From Hyphomicrobiales bacterium (GTDB lineage: Bacteria > Pseudomonadota > Alphaproteobacteria > Rhizobiales > Rhizobiaceae): a stretch of DNA of 64,000 bases. The position numbers and the translations under genes were made by a program. This document shows, one piece after another, positions 63,813 to 64,000 of the stretch (its first letter is position 1; each line of letters opens with the position of its first letter). The notes below the pieces were generated by a model. That model was not told the origin of the DNA and did not search any database. It worked only from the letters and a program-made list of their open reading frames with translations. The stretch spans positions 481,736-545,735 of the forward strand of contig UCMS01000006.1 of NCBI GenBank assembly GCA_900473805.1, given 5' to 3'.

Positions 63813-64000
63813 TCATTGTATCTGGGTCAAAGCTTGTCGACAGGCATCTTCACAGGTCCGGCACACCAGCGTGCAGATACGGCAATAGCCGTGCTTTTCG
63901 CCATGACGGCCACCTTCCTCGCCGCAGAGCACAAAGGCCCCGACGGGCTTCCGCAAGACCTCGGCAACCACCTGCAGCGAAGGCTTTGCCACCCCGGATC
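63813..64000 (-). CDS. Cys-rich protein, C-terminal part only
   Basis: The last 62 codons of a minus-strand gene whose start lies right of the window. The end of the protein reads HGYCRICTLVCRTCEDACRQ, with seven Cys in all and several His, a pattern like four-helix copper-storage (Csp/DUF326-like) or other metal-binding proteins. The readable frame runs without stop to base 64000. I cannot assign a function from this fragment. Confidence 0.55.
   Translation of the reverse strand, partial: SGVAKPSLQVVAEVLRKPVGAFVLCGEEGGRHGEKHGYCRICTLVCRTCEDACRQALTQIQ

Noticed and set aside
1-64000. CRISPR arrays, IS elements, integrases and rRNA genes
   Set aside because: I looked for regularly spaced repeats, transposase/integrase motifs and rRNA signatures and saw none.

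Overview
The window looks like a piece of the main chromosome of a member of the Rhizobiaceae (Rhizobium/Agrobacterium/Sinorhizobium group, Alphaproteobacteria). This rests on GC-rich coding sequence, the CtrA cell-cycle genes (sciP, ctrA, chpT), a DctABD dicarboxylate system with a sigma-54 promoter, heterotetrameric sarcosine oxidase, a GT21-type glycosyltransferase, and palindromic CTCCCCC-TTGT-GGGGGAG intergenic repeats of the kind common in rhizobia. Housekeeping genes (purA, rpoH, mnmA, ung, rluD, an elongator tRNA-Met) are spread throughout. I see no IS element, transposase, rRNA or CRISPR array.

Layout. 1-2962 (minus): livH-livM-livG, a branched-chain amino-acid type ABC importer cut by the left edge. 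3238-13969: a methyl-group catabolism block with a dimethylglycine dehydrogenase-like flavoprotein and soxB-soxD-soxA-soxG, interrupted by a cytoplasmic two-PAS chemoreceptor and a membrane metallophosphoesterase. Together the flavoproteins can demethylate dimethylglycine to sarcosine and then glycine, passing one-carbon units to tetrahydrofolate. 14196-17000: a CysQ-type phosphatase, a DUF2793 protein and a LuxR-type regulator. 17365-23574: the cell-cycle block (sciP, ctrA, a degenerate single-domain receiver, chpT) with a FliJ-like protein, a DUF1134 protein and a coiled-coil membrane protein; the region upstream of ctrA carries four GANTC sites and a TTAACCAT CtrA half-site. 23581-35961: RNA modification (SpoU methyltransferase, RluD), agmatine deiminase, rpoH, a two-gene ABC exporter, an 840-residue membrane protein linked to purA, a DMT exporter and a PPP-type phosphatase.

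36156-43713 is the most unusual part: a creatininase-family hydrolase, a divergent LysR regulator, and a tightly coupled five-gene set of NMT1/THI5-like binding protein, ATPase, permease, CodA-like amidohydrolase and FAD-linked oxidase. The creatininase-like gene and the transporter promoter share the word TGATGCTTTTC, suggesting one regulon for uptake and breakdown of an unidentified, probably nitrogen-containing cyclic, compound. 43951-49747 holds a quinone-reductase-like flavoprotein, two small envelope proteins, and an amine-oxidation operon (FAD oxidase, aldehyde dehydrogenase, DMT transporter, RidA). 49886-58532 holds ung, a ceramide-glucosyltransferase-like enzyme, dctA diverging from dctBD, an HpaI-type aldolase and a spermidine-synthase-like methyltransferase fold. 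58871-64000 holds a dipeptide epimerase, mnmA, tRNA-Met, a small XhlA-like membrane protein, a ThuA-like/Gfo-Idh pair and the 3' end of a Cys-rich protein cut by the right edge.

All assignments come from reading motifs and context by eye; no database search was run. Start codons were chosen from Shine-Dalgarno spacing and family N-termini.
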